55,000 nucleotides of DNA from Glandiceps talaboti (GCF_964340395.1 NC_135561.1:14535461-14590460), one strand, 5' to 3'; counted from the stretch's first letter, positions 12,891 to 29,534 are shown. Notes: generated by a model not told the origin, from the sequence alone. Made by a program: numbers and translations.

Positions 12891-13275
12891 TTGGTGTTTC
12901 ACTCATGTAGCATAACATTTAATACACACCCTCAGCTCAGACAACTTCTAATGCAAAAGAAACAATTACAATAGAGGTGCCATGCACAATGGGGATGTAG
13001 AAGTGATCAAGTTGAAAATTAATGTTGATTATCAGCTAGAAAATAAATATTTGAAGCCATTAAAATCATCAAGTCCATGTGTAATGTTTCAATTAGAAGC
13101 CTGATTTACTGAACTGTGAAAGAATAGCAATGCTTATCAGTGTTCACTGTGATTAGGCAAAGGGTTCTGCTCTGCTCTGCTGTGCTGTGTCTCTCTTGTT
13201 GTTAGTCTAGAGTTAAAATATTAAATTTGTCTAGCTCTGTGTCAAAAACGTAATGTCCCATGAGTGAAACACCAA
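12891..13275 (+). mobile_element. MITE family B, copy 2
   Basis: The left end is TTGGTGTTTCACTCATG and the right end is CATGAGTGAAACACCAAG, a near-perfect inverted terminal repeat. The interior aligns along its length with the copy at 9581-9952. The right terminal repeat is also the first unit of the tandem array that follows. Confidence 0.85.
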
Positions 13276-13471
13276 GCCTACATCATTTTAGCTGTAATGT
13301 CCCATGAGTGAAACATTAAGCCTACATCATTTTAGCTGTAATGTCCCATGAGTGAAACTCCAAGCCAACATCATTTTAGCTGTAATGTCCCACGAGTGAT
13401 ACACCAAGCCTATATCACTTTAGCTGTAATGTCCCATGAGTGATACACCAAGCCTACATCACTTTAGCTGT
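13251..13471 (+). repeat. 44-bp tandem array, five copies, seeded by a MITE terminus
   Basis: Units start at 13251, 13295, 13339, 13383 and 13427, exactly 44 bp apart. Each holds TGTCCCATGAGTGAAACACC followed by a CCTACATCATTTTAGCTG-like segment. The first half of each unit is the terminal inverted repeat of MITE family B. Confidence 0.92.
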
Positions 13472-13479
13472 ACTATACA

Positions 13480-14755
13480 GTGCTGCCAATCAAAGTATGA
13501 AAGATGAACGACTGCAACATATTGATACATTACCAAAGTAATTTGTGTCTTTATACAAAATTTAGTAGGGTCAGATGAATGGAGTGTTTGAATTGTGTGC
13601 ATCATTACTGATAACTTCAATCATAACAAATTTCAAATTTGGCACCTCTACTCTTACACTTACCCAAGTTTTGTTGTTGTTAGACATCACTCTTAGCCGT
13701 GATGATGCCATCCAATAGATGGGTTTATTTGCAACGATGAAGAACTGCACGCCTGTTTGGCGGCATTATCAGAGTAAACTGTTATTCAACTTTGGCGTTG
13801 TGTAGGCAATGTAGTGACTACTTCTGTGAAATCTATGTCAATGCATCAGGGCAAGTTTAGTAATGTATCAAAACATGCAGCAGTAGTTCACCAGTCATAC
13901 TTGAATTGGAATCTTAAAAAAAAATATCACATTATTCCTGATTTCAAAAGGTGTGTCATTTCAAAAACTCAAAAACTACCCTAAAATCTTCTCCCATATT
14001 TTGAATAATAACCTTCCTAGTAATATTTTTATAACTGTAAAATCTCAGCCAAAATTATATATGGGTTGATCTCGCAATGTCACATAAATTTTGACAAACA
14101 AACTTTGTTCGCGAACTTACAACCAACTTATCAACATATCAGTAGTAAATACAGAACCTGTTATCTCAAAGGCAACAGACTTAGTTTACAAAATTTAGTT
14201 AGAAGTAGGAGTGTGAAAATGAAGTCCAGCAATCGCATTGATGCAAGACCCCCTCCCCTAAACCCTAAACGAACAAAGTTTATTTATTGAGTTTGTGTAA
14301 CATTGTGGTATTGTCCCTAATCAGCCCATTATTTTGCACACCTTAGTATAAAATCTTGCTAGGGCCACATCTTCTGAATAAGCTCAATCAGTCAATATTG
14401 ACCAAATTGCATAATTTTTTAAAAAGAGCTATTTATACATCATGAAAGATTGACTGGGTTTGTCAATACACCTGTGTATGAATGTTTAATATTATAAAAT
14501 ACAGAATATTAAACTCATTTGAATAAAGTGTCCCAAATCATCTGGTTTTTAGATGTAAATCTTATTATTTGTAATTGATATAATAACTTCATGTCCAATA
14601 GATTTGCTTAAATCTTAGAAGCTGTGTTCTGACTTATATACAATATGATGATTTGCCAAGGGCAAGATGATGCGTTTTCACGATAGATCCCGATTAATTG
14701 TTAGACCTCGCTCGTCCTCTAGTATAGTTTCAACTCTTTCTCTCTGTTGATAAAG
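13480..14755. other. Intergenic, no gene recognised
   Basis: AT-rich DNA with only short open frames that show no family resemblance. An open stretch at 14066-14290 has no recognisable domain and was not called. Confidence 0.4.
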
Positions 14756-14759
14756 AAAT

Positions 14760-14965
14760 ACATATAAAAGATTAGATCTATCATAACTAACGATTGTAAA
14801 TTCTTTATTTACTAGATTCTTTTTTTTTTTAGTTTTAATTTTGTGTGTGTTGGGAATGATTGAATTGCATACATATAAAAGATTAGATCTATCATAACTA
14901 ACAACAATTGAATATTCTTTATTTACTCAATTCTTCTTTCATTTTAATTTTTTTTGTATTGGGAA
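14760..14965. repeat. Tandem duplication, ~111-bp unit
   Basis: ACATATAAAAGATTAGATCT followed by ATCATAACTAAC starts at 14760 and again at 14871. Both units continue into TTCTTTATTTACT, a T-rich run and TTGGGAAT. Confidence 0.9.
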
Positions 14966-15034
14966 TTTGCTCCCTGTAATATTTTTGACCAGACACATCC
15001 ATCACCACATATTTCTACAGAATTCCTTTTAGTT

Positions 15035-15348
15035 TTAAAGTGGTTATATGGATGAGGATTGGGTATTTCTTTTGGATTTTTAATTTAGAAAACAATTTTA
15101 TCATGGCTTCCTACTCGAAAAATCAATGCCACATAACATATGTCAAGTCCTTGTCTCAATGAATTGCAAAAGCATAATAAATATGTAAAAAGTTTGTTAT
15201 TGTATGTACAATAACAAACTTTTGTACACAGCTTTTCGCAATGTATTAGGTGACAAACACAGACTTAGACAATGTTGTTTCTCAAAGTTGTTTTATAAAT
15301 TAAAAATCTATAATAAATACCCAATCCTCATCCATATGGCCACTTTAA
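15035..15348. mobile_element. Foldback (palindromic) MITE, ~314 bp
   Basis: TTAAAGTGGTTATATGGATG...GGGTATTT on the left is inverted by AAATACCCAATCCTCATCCA...GGCCACTTTAA on the right. The arms pair imperfectly inwards to a near-perfect central hairpin at about 15188-15223 (AAAAGTTTGTTATTG / CAATAACAAACTTTT). It has no coding capacity. Confidence 0.85.
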
Positions 15349-15987
15349 GCCTTCTTTACATGGCTATGTTCCATTTGGCATCACAATGTTGTGGAACTGC
15401 CAAGGCTTTCCAAGTCAGCCCACAGACCATCCTGGACCAGGAGTCACCCAGGCCTAGTACCGGTACATGTAACGCATAGCACTTGTGGGCTCAATGCAAG
15501 TAATCACCACTGATTTGAGTCGTTACTTCAGGAGTCCCCCCCCCCCCCCCCCCACACACACACACAACATCAAAATTGAAAATTTGCTCTTGTCTTATGA
15601 GTTACCGGCAATTAAGTAGATTACTGTACAGTGCAGAATTCAGATCTGAATCTTTTACTACATGTATATTATTTTAGATTTTTATCAATTACCTTCGTAT
15701 TCTATTATAAAATAGGATGTCTCAGAAATAAACTCTTGAAACTTTTGTTATTAAGAAAATTCAGACCTATACTCAGTTAAAAACAATAAAAAAATCTGGG
15801 GTCACCATACAAATTATTGAATAGAGATCAAAATGATATCAAAATCTAGTCATTTTAGAATCCAATATGGCCACTGAATATTGCGCTAACTCTATGGAAA
15901 AATAAAAAAGTATTCATTTCGATGTCAGTGTAGAGACTAGACTACCTAACACAGGCAATGACTGATTTAATTCCCAAGAAAACTAAC

Positions 15988-19950
<3,963 letters not shown>

Positions 19951-22900
19951 GGTGAAAGTTATATCCCCAGAACGAGGACGCGGAAGGCTGTATCTGTGTT
20001 TTCCGCGGACTTGTTTACCTCAGCCTGGAACAGTAGTTACGTCCGTGTTCGTGGCGTTACCGTCCAAAACACTTAGTTAGTGTCACGGCAATACAGTTTC
20101 GTATTAAATGCACATTAGTGACAACAGCTGAAGTTCATTAACTTTAAGGAAGAGAAATAAAAACAAAAAACTGACAAGTTGGGATCGATTGATAGTTGAT
20201 TGTTGCGTTTCTAAGAGACGTTTGTTTGTTCGGTTATCATTTCCTCTGCCACATGCCGCTATCAGGTAGAGGTTAAGATTCTTTTGTTTTTATGGTACGG
20301 GTTTGTTTTATTATATTTCACGTCTACAGTGTTTGTCGTTCGAGTTCATTGTTTGTTTATATCTATATATTGGGTAACCGCTTTCGTTGAGCTTTCAATC
20401 ATATTTTACACACACATATACAAAGAGAATAGGTGAGCGTCTACACTCTAGCTAGGGAAATGGCATTCAATGTATTTAAAACTAAATGATAACTTTAACC
20501 AAAGTAATTAAGTCCAAGCCCAGCATTTGTTAAAACAACTCAATGCTTCGGATATCCACAGGCGGCATTTATCAAGGGCTGAATTCGAAAGAGTAAATGG
20601 GGGGGGGGGTGAAGATATTAAAAGAACAATAGAATATACGATAAAATGGAAAACACACGAGCAATGTATGTACAGTGTAGGAGAAAAAGCAACTTAAAAT
20701 AAAAATATGCAAAGTCGGATAAGTAATACTAATGCTGAAGTGTAAAAAATGTCTTCCACAATGTTAGTCTCCGTAATATATACATGATCTACTGGCCACA
20801 TGTGATTACAAATGAGAACCTCTATACCTGAATATAAAAACAGGAGTAAAGTTGTATGTCTTCATCAATATACTTCACAGTGTTCTGTATATGTCTAGTT
20901 ATGTTTAGTACGTACCTGACCGTGTGCTAGCAATTGAGCCACTGTACTAGACATGAGTGCACTCGAGTGGGGATAACTGGTCAGCTTTCATTGGGATTTC
21001 ATATTCATTTACTTCTACTGTTGTCTCGACTCGCTCATAAAATACGTATGTGTCTCAGCAGCAAAGTGGTTATACTATTATAGCTGTTTGGCAAAGAATA
21101 TCGTTATCCAAAGAAATAAGAAGGCACAAGATTAGATAGCTTAAACGTCCCCTGAGGAAGTCCCAAGAACGCTTACTTAAAGCTCAGACCACTATAGAGA
21201 CAATTTGCGAGCCTGAGCCTGAAGTATTACTTATATGTGGACAACGTTAACACTTGGGAAACACAAACGTGGTAGACCGACCATACCTGGTGGCGGACAG
21301 TGATGACGGTGTTAGAGGAGAAGCTTCTAATTATAAGTTACGTGGGGCGAAAGGCGAAAGACCGGCCAAAGTAGTAGAGGTTGTTTTCGGCATTGCTTTC
21401 CAGTTGGGACCAAGAGGAACAAAATTAACACAACAACAAGCTTAAGGTAATTATCCCTATCATCACTTCAAAATAGAGACCGTTAACTCATCATTAAACC
21501 GCAATTTTATGTCGCACTTCGTATTCACCAATTTATTTTCGCAGTAATCCACTATATAAATTTTTACATATTTTTTGTAAGAGTAAAATAAAGTTATTAT
21601 TTAAAATGTTTTTCGTTTTGTGTGCAAACTGTACAACTTCAACATAAAGCGTAATTTGGTGTCTCTATACCTCGTTTTTAATTTACTAAATAGTTTTCTA
21701 TGAACACAGAAAATAAATCTATTTGAAATGTCGTACAATTAGATATAATTCCCCAATATTTTTTCTTCCTTCAGCCAAGGAAAATACGAGTACCCTAAGG
21801 GCCTTGTCACTACGCATGCGTTGTCGTGACATAGACGTGCGTTGTCGTTACTTAAAATGACCAGAGTATATATTTTATATTTTTCGTTGAACCTGGCTCA
21901 TGCACATTGTAAAACGAGTTCTAAAAATATCACCCCCTTGGCCTTGCCTACTATCTCCCATACTTACAGTGACTAGAATTCTAAGGCCGCATAACAAGTT
22001 GTCATGAGTTCATTATTGCTATGAATTAATCTCCATGACAACCCAAACATTATACATGGATACCGATGTTGAGATATCAGACAATAGGGATAGCTATGGA
22101 ATTTTTCTTTATATAAATCCAATATATACACGTGTATATGTACAGAGTGCACGTGTATACATATGTAACCGCAGATACATGTTGTCAGACGTTTTTGAAA
22201 GTGTTAAACCCCCCGAATCCCCTTTAAATTATTTTAATCCTTTTAGGAAATATGTCATTGTATAAAAGTTTGTCCATATAAAATACAGTCGTGACTGGAG
22301 CAGTTTACGACCATTGAAGTGGGCTGAGCAGTCATTGGGCCATCAAAAGTCTGAAAGTCTTGAAATGTTATGCTCTTTATTCGGGATTTTTTGGAACCAA
22401 ATTAAAAGAGAAGTTATTTACCAAGTGGACATCCGCAAAATATCTTTCACCTTTGCCACAACAAAATACACTTCCTTATAATATGTATAAATGCATAGCA
22501 TAATTGTTTCAATTCTGGTATTTTATTTCCATTTCAAGCATTGTAAGGCTTTAAATTATGTCTATGGTCTTATTTTTAATTTTTTTTTCACCTTTGGAGT
22601 TGTCTCCTTCCAATCTAATCAGTAGCAATCAAAGTGATAATTGTCTTTCTCCCAAAACATGATGGAAGGTGTCTGGCGAAATACCTCCCTGTATAGGTTA
22701 GCGCTAATTAGAGGCATCTCCTTATGCATGTGAAATCCACATCCTGTGTAAAGTAATCTCACTCGGAGTATTATTGTAGTTGACTATCACTGATATTTAT
22801 ATCCATCATTGTACCATACGATTTGATATCTCCACTGTAGTGTAGGTGACAGAAGGGGTGGCTAAAATAATCTTTGAGTTTTTTTTAGAAGAGAGGGTGA

Positions 22901-23690
22901 GAGAACTACACCATTTATTTAACTGTAAGTTGTGTACATTTCCTAACTGTAGCTATGTAGACAAATTGCATGAGATAGTATCAAGATGACTGAATAAGTT
23001 ATATCTAAACTCGACCTGAAATATTTTGCCATCATTATATGGTTTGGTTCATCGTTGTCAAGCACTGCGAAAAAATGAAATCGAGCTACCTACCCAATGT
23101 GATGGGTTAGGTTACCCGTTGACCAGCATTTTTTTCTGGCCTTACATATGATATTGAATTGCGTATGCTAAAATAAATAGTATGTAAATTGCATGCAAAT
23201 TTATGTAAATTAGCACCTTTCTAAATTTTTGCCCCTCCCGGCAATTTGGTCAGGCTACGGCCCTGGTATCTCTTATATACACCGATTATCAACATTTGCT
23301 GCCCATGACGTAGACAGAACTTTATAGTTATTAATCGGCTGCCTATAGTCTTGGTAGTCCGCTATAAGCTTATTTGCTGGTCATGAACAGAACTCGGGAA
23401 ATTGACAACATTTAATGTCGAGACTATAAACAAAACTCGACAACTATTGATATAACTGATGCCCACGACGAACTCAACAACTGTCGACATTTGCTAACAA
23501 GGGACAGCTATGTTTACTGAAGTAGTCAAGCATACATAAACTTATCATTAATCTATATGTGCAAAGTTACATGTAACAACAAAATTACTTATGCAAATAA
23601 CTCATTAATATGCATATATTTGAAAGCCTGACTCATTATTTTAATCTTAACAAAGTGAACTCGTATTTGGCTGTTGATGTGGTCTTTGTT
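19951..23690. other. Promoter flank of the minus-strand gene and intergenic DNA
   Basis: The first few hundred bases upstream of the ATG at 19950 are less AT-rich and probably carry the promoter and 5' UTR; no core motif is clear. A G-run lies at about 20600. An open frame at 21254-21445 shows no recognisable domain. The rest is AT-rich without recognisable exons. Confidence 0.4.
21795..21950. repeat. Dispersed repeat, copy 2 (inverted relative to 10180-10385)
   Basis: In reverse complement this carries ACTCTGGTCATTTTAAGTAA and GTCTATGTCACGACAACGCA, matching the copy near 10300. The boundaries are approximate. Confidence 0.5.
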
Positions 23691-23712
23691 GCTAGGCATA
23701 TATATAGGTATA

Positions 23713-23768
23713 GGTGAGTTTCAATCTGCTAAGACAGTGCTCTATACCGCAGTGGCAGAGCGCAAAAC

Positions 23769-23835
<67 letters not shown>

Positions 23836-24108
23836 TATATATATATATATAGTATATATATATATAGTTTTGGTAGTAGTGGAACTCTTTCTTGGTTGTA
23901 ACAACCAAGTTACAACCAAGAAAGAGTTCCAGTACTACCAAAACTATTGCGCTCTGCCACTGCGGTATAGAGCACTGTCTTAGCAGATTGATACTCACCG
24001 AGTTATATATATATACACCGACTTATAGTATTTAGTATTGATCAATGTTCGCCCAAGTCATCCTACACAATATATATATATATATATATGTATGTGTATA
24101 TATATATG

Positions 24109-24189
<81 letters not shown>

Positions 24190-24306
24190 CTCGGTGAGTA
24201 TCAATCTGCTAAGACAGTGCTCTATACCGCAGTGGCAGAGCGCAAAACTCTATATATATATATATATACATTGATCAATGTTCGCCCAAGACATCCTACA
24301 CAATAT
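23713..24306. mobile_element. Composite palindromic repeat built around (TA)n tracts
   Basis: A ~58-bp module, TCTGCTAAGACAGTGCTCTA followed by TACCGCAGTGGCAGAGCGC, occurs three times: + at 23713-23769, - at 23940-23999 and + at 24193-24249. Between the first two sits a near-perfect hairpin at 23867-23944 with ~36-bp arms. A second module (TTGATCAATGTTCGCCCAAG) is directly repeated at 24037 and 24269. Long TA repeats separate the modules. Nothing coding is seen. Confidence 0.75.
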
Positions 24307-24894
24307 TGAAAAAGTGTGATAACTTTATTTGTACCAGTCTCCATGTCTGTCATCTTACATTTCCTTAGCTAGACGCTAACAAAGAGTTTGACATATGGAA
24401 ACCTTAAATTATTTTCAGCTAAAGCTACCCTGCAAAACATTATGTGACTTTCTAGGTTTCCATCACTGAACTATACAGGAAGATGAAATTTGATTTTGGC
24501 TCAAAGATGGCCGTTGCCATGGTAACATGCACAATGACCGGGAAGAATGGTTCTTGTATGTTATACCTGTTATATACAAAATAGATAAATGTTCAACCTA
24601 AAAATGATATACGAACCAATCGCATGGTACTTGTATGTCATCGGAACAAATATTGGTCTTAGCTTTCCTGCAACAAATTACAACCAGATTTAAACTGAAT
24701 GCCTTCGGTAAGGGTAGCCTTGCAATTTCATGATTTATGCAATAAATTAGCGCTATATCTGTGATTTTTGCAAGTCCCAGCACAGGAAAGCTTGCCATCC
24801 TCGAAAGTCAAAACATTCATAACATTACCATTACGCATTAGAAAATTCTATACTTTATGGTAAGCATCGTAACAGTTTAACAACTTTAATACAG

Positions 24895-25719
24895 TGAAGT
24901 GGTATGGTATTATTGCTCTAAACTCCATACCTGAGTAAAGTGTACATTCCTGTTTCTACCGAGATTGACAGACACACCATCTGCTCCAAATCCAATAAGT
25001 TTCGCTAACTTTCATTAACTTTGTCACATATAGTTTTTGTTGCACTAAATAACACCACATGTCCGTGTTGAACTACCTTCTGTTCCAGTAAATTCACCTT
25101 AAGTTTACAAATAGGCTTGTCTACTCATTGCATGTAGACTATTTCACACGCCTGCACAGCTCTGTCAGTGTTGCCGTCAATTAAAATAGAAATATATTTA
25201 GTTTCCATTCTGATATCATTAGCTAAGTCATTCCTGATTTCCCCAGCAAATGTTCCGATCATCTCTGGCCATTTGTAAGTGTAGGTTAATAATCATAGGT
25301 TGGATTTAATAGAGACATCATTTTTCTGAGCAGTAGCAGTAACTCAGAAATAGTGAAAATGATAGTTCTTGTTTGGCTATCAGATTGGCAATATTTATCT
25401 TTATTTTCATTTCTGCTATTTTGTTATCACCCTTTGAGTACTATACAAGGGTATTCACCAAGGAACTTGCCGCCTCTAGTTTCACTTGATATGTGTCTTT
25501 GAATTCGCTCGAACGTGTGTTACCAAAATGGAGTGTTCCATGATTAAAGTTTGTTTGTTTTTCAACCAATTTTCTCCGTTCCAAAGTGAAATCAGACTTT
25601 TCTTTTGAGAATTTACAATATTGACACCATACTCTGTAAATACTACCATCTATTAGGTACCTGCTGTCGTCACTGGTATGGATGTTCATCCACTCAAATT
25701 GTCCAAGCCATTGTACCAA
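24895..25719 (-). pseudogene. Decayed hAT-type / ZNF862-like transposase-derived gene
   Basis: The - strand translation carries, in order, an N-terminal zinc-finger-like segment (WCQYCKFSKEKSDF, from the open frame at 25719-25441), then MKIKINIANLIAKQELSF (~25410-25360), then a block near 25250-25160 containing KYISILIDGNTDRAVQACEI, then FGADGVSVNLGRN in another frame near 24990-24950. This order (CxxC finger, 'AKxxLxF', 'SxxxDxxTD', 'xDGAxVN') matches ZNF862-like proteins derived from hAT transposases, as I recall the family. Stops and frame changes break it, so it cannot make an intact protein. The C-terminal dimerisation region was not found; a weak possible continuation lies near 24780-24680. 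Confidence 0.75.
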
Positions 25720-26408
25720 TTTTACATCTTTAGATTTTCTAAACGAGGCGGTGACGATTTAACTTTTCAAGCCACCACATTTGAAACGTCGTCTGTTGTC
25801 GTGTTGCGATTAATGGGTTGTTCGTAATTTCCATCGCTCGTACCTGGCTTATTACTAGCTGGAGAAAAGAAATGACTATGTCATTTACTCATTCTGGAAC
25901 CAGTGGTTCTCCGCTGTGTAGGGTATATACTCGGTCAAACTGTCATGATTTGTGGAGAGACGTTGAACTCAAATCTTTAGTTAAAATCACCAATGTCTAG
26001 GGGCAAATGGGAGTAGCCAATGAAAAATAAGAAAAAGTCACATGGATATTTCGTCTACACTGCGACGTTATAGTTGCAAGTGCGACCTTCAAAATTGCTG
26101 GTAAAATGCCAGTAAATGTGAAATTCCACCGTTAATACACCAGTAAATTTAGAATGTCACCTGCTGAATGAACTCACCAGCATTGGCACATTTTTCACCG
26201 GCAATTACCTAGGCCAGCTGCTTGGACACGGAAGTATCGACCGAGGTTAAAACAAGATTTTTCAACTTTGGAATAGTGGAGAGATAGCATGAGTTATGTA
26301 GGCAAAATCTCCAGCATGATTGCCTGCAGATGCAATCTTACAGCCAACTATAACGTGTAATAATGCGAAGCTTTGATAGAAAGTTGTAGCATACAGTAGG
26401 AGTTTTTA

Positions 26409-26666
26409 GGGCCATGAAAAAAAATTGTTTCTGGTCAGTGTGCATCACTAAAGTACCCCACTTCAATCTTCTTTATTCTCATGTTTGTCCAACCAATGCA
26501 GACTGCAGATCCAAAGGGAAAACACAAAATAACTCTCCCTACATTAATTATTACTTCAGGGAAGACAACTGCAGAACTAATCATGAACAAGTAAAAACAA
26601 TTTCACATCATCACACCACTTTAGGCAAAGTTTCCTGACCAGAAACAAAAACTTTCTTTTTTGTGG
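26409..26666. mobile_element. MITE, ~258 bp, related ends to the AGGCC family
   Basis: The left end GGCCATGAAAAAAAATTGTT followed by TCTGGTCAG is inverted by CTGACCAGAAACAAAAAC...GTGGCC on the right. The ends resemble those of the AGGCC family (GGCC, A-run, TTGTTT), but the interior differs. Confidence 0.7.
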
Positions 26667-26679
26667 CCTCCACGTCTAA

Positions 26680-26935
26680 TTACCGAAAATATGCCAATAA
26701 CTTATTAAAACTAAAAGCTAAATTGATAATATTATCAGTACAGATGCGCTTTGGTATGTACCAACAATAATGAATTTGAAGAGTGCATTCTCGAGATACA
26801 GCTAATTACCGAAAACCATTAATTGTGTAAACTGCTCATTAATAGTCATGGGTTGTTTACCGAAACCTAATCAGTTCTTGACATTTCCCTATGGTACACG
26901 TTTACCAAATTTTGTTTGAATTGAGCAGGTCCTTT
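26680..26935. repeat. Degenerate ~115-130-bp tandem repeat, about two units
   Basis: Units contain TAATTACCGAAAAC-ATTAAT, a CTCATTAA block, GGTATGTACCAA and GTGCATTCT. The same unit type forms a longer array at 40430-40870. Confidence 0.55.
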
Positions 26936-27189
26936 TTTTAAAAACCGGTGATACAGACACACACACACACACACACATACACACGCACATGCTTATCATC
27001 CCTAATATGTATCCTTCGATTCGTTAGGGGGGGGGAAACAATGGTTCTTGTGTGTCGGCTAATACCCATCACACACATACACAATACAAACAAACATGTT
27101 CAACCTAAACACATTAAAACTTTAATATGATCCACAAACACAGCACATATAGTATCTTTATTTTATCCGAACAAATGTTGGTCTTAGTC

Positions 27190-28760
27190 TCCCTGTACCA
27201 TCTGATCTAATCTAATCTAATCTAATCTAATCTAATCTAATCTAATATAATATAATCTAATTTTCTTATATAGCGCATTCCATAAAACTATCACAAAGCA
27301 CAGAAACATGAATACAAAACAGAATCAAGCAAATGTCTTGTTGTAGAAATAGGTCTTAAGACCTGATTTAAATGCCTGGAATGTAGTGACAGTCTGCAGA
27401 TACCATGGCAGAGTATTCCACAAGCGTGGGTCACAAATTGAGAATGCTCTGTCACCATAATAAGCAGTATTGCTGAGTGGTTGGTGTAAGTAAATTTCGT
27501 TCCGTGAGTTACTGCGTAAAGCACGACTGCGGGAGCTAAGTTGGTTTAGCAACTGATAAAGATAGCTAGGTGCAAAACCGTGAAGGACTTTGAATGTTGA
27601 ATTCTGCTCTCTGTTGTACTGGTAGCCAGTGTAACTCTTTCAGAATAGGGGTAATGTGGTTACACTTTTTATTTGCTTTGATCAATCAACTTCCTGATTT
27701 TACCAATTTTCCAGGGAGCATATGATGCCGATCTATACAAATTAGCCACGTGGGCTGACGCAGTATCCATAGTGACACCAAGATTACGAACAAAATATTA
27801 GAGGGGTGAATATAGACATCGCCAATCTGTACATTACAGGGAGGGACAGGACCTTCACCCGCAAACTTGGAGGAAAAGTGGGACCAGAAACCGTGTATCG
27901 CCTCCGTTTTCCCATTAATGAGAACAAGCGCTGCTTAAGCATATTTTCCCGCATCCAAACTCGGATTTCATTAATTACATGACTCAATTTAACAATGGCA
28001 ACCTGGTCACCCTCACAAGTTATGTAAAGTTGGGAGTCATCACCATACAACATAGATTCAAGACCATGACGGGTAATAATGTCCTCTAAGGGTGCTGTAT
28101 ACAAGCTGAATAAAACTGGCCCGAGGACAGATCCTTGGGCAACACCACAATCCAAAGAAGTCGCCTTTGACACAATCGACCCGACACACACGCATTGCGT
28201 CCTCCCTCGAAAATATGAACTAAACCAGTCTAAAACTGTTCCTGAAATACAAAACCGATGACGCAGTCTGTAGAGCAAAATATCTTGGTCGATCGTATCA
28301 AAGACAGCTGAGACTGAGATCAAGCAAAATTTAGACAACATTCTTACGCTTGTCGATGGACAGTAGCACGTCATTCTGAACTCTTAGAAGTGCTCTTTCT
28401 GTAATATACTGTAGCCCTCACGATATGCAGACTGACATTAAGCATACAAGTGAATTGACATAAATATGAATTCAATTGACTGTAAACAACGTGTTCAATG
28501 ACCTTAATAGAGAGAAAAGACAAATTTGACACAGGGCGATAATTTTTGAGAGTATTGGCATCAAGGTTTGCTTTCTTGAGCAATGGACGGATAATTGCAA
28601 ATTCTGGAAATTCACCTGAAAGCAAAGATAAAGACTTGTTAATTATTCGACTAATAGCTGGAGCCCCCTGCTCGATACACTGACCAAGCAAAACAGTGGG
28701 AATGGGGCCAATCATGTCACATACTGTGTTCTAACTTCATTTGTAATAATTTTTGGCTCT
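27190..28760 (-). mobile_element. CR1/L2-like LINE, 5'-truncated and decayed
   Basis: The - strand encodes reverse transcriptase pieces in order: DPIPTVLL-like and LKNYRPVSNLSFLSK-like motifs (28715-28371), then FDTIDQDILLYRL, GVAQGSVLGPVLFSLYTAPL and the catalytic YGDDSQLYI (28374-27784), then the C-terminal DPRLWNTLPWYLQT and FKSGLKTYF (27552-27325). Frames change between and after these blocks, so the copy is dead. The 3' end carries GCGCTATATAAGAAAATTAG and a (TTAGA)n tail (27205-27262 on the + strand), typical of CR1/L2-type elements. The endonuclease and the 5' half are missing. Confidence 0.88.
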
Positions 28761-28803
28761 GTCATCATGGATTTCCATATTCCTGAGACTCTAACGAAGA
28801 GAT

Positions 28804-28975
<172 letters not shown>

Positions 28976-29095
28976 TGGTTATTTCCGGTTGCAGTCAGAA
29001 ATGCCGGCTCTGCCAGCTGCAGCACTATGGTTTATTGTTTATTTATCTTGCTGGATAATTGTAACTACTAGTAACTCGAACATGTAGGCGTGAAT

Positions 29096-29242
29096 ATACA
29101 TGTTGACTGACAATGAGGGCGTTAGCGTACGTTTGTTCCTGAGGATTGAGGACTAGTCAGTCACACCAAAACAGTCTCGTTTTCCCGAGGGCAAGGAAAC
29201 AAACGTACTCTATCGCCCGAATAATGTCAGTCAACATGTGTT
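29096..29242. mobile_element. Hairpin-forming transposon end
   Basis: TACATGTTGACTGACAATGA...GCGTACGTTTGTTCC on the left is inverted by GGAAACAAACGTACTCTATC...TGTCAGTCAACATGT on the right. GGCGTTAGCGTACGT is also present at 28911, and GTGTTAATGCAAATTATTGC occurs at both 28926 and 29728, suggesting a mobile element spanning roughly 28.9-29.75 kb. Confidence 0.65.
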
Positions 29243-29404
29243 TTATAACACACCGAACAATAGTCATACACCACAGCACGTCAAAATAATTATAACACAC
29301 TTCTCCAGCAAGCAGAGTTCGTTTGCATTGCGTTCAATAACCGTGAGAGTTGTCCCAATAACAGCGCAATAGTTCTCCGAAATACCAACCGCTGTCTTGA
29401 TTAC

Positions 29405-29534
29405 CTGCCTCTGTTTTTTAGAGTCTTTTTCAGAGACGATGTTGGCCAGCTCTTCCGAAATTTCGACAAACCGAGCAAAAAATTCACTTCTTTTTGCCGG
29501 TGCTTGCGGTCGCAGTTGCAGACGAGCCAGACAT
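29405..29534 (-). pseudogene. Possible broken exon inside a repeat, unrecognised
   Basis: On the - strand an ATG at 29534 opens MSGSSATATASTGKK. A one-base shift is then needed to continue as SEFFARFVEISEELANIVSE and KDSKKQRQ, followed by GTAATC, a plausible donor. The helix-like charged segment looks protein-coding, but no family was recognised, and it lies between two copies of a repeat. This is inference only. Confidence 0.3.

Noticed and set aside
13470-13680. Possible additional exon of the minus-strand gene ending at the ACTTAC near 13673
   Set aside because: All frames in phase with exon 5 hit stops or lack a good acceptor.
21254-21445. 63-codon + strand frame in less AT-rich sequence
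   Set aside because: Looks plausible in composition, but there is no motif, and neither flank gives a convincing exon border.
23940-23999. tRNA-like appearance of the GCGGTATAGAGCACTGTCTT module
   Set aside because: No T-arm (GGTTCRANNCC) and no cloverleaf could be drawn; it behaves as a repeat module.
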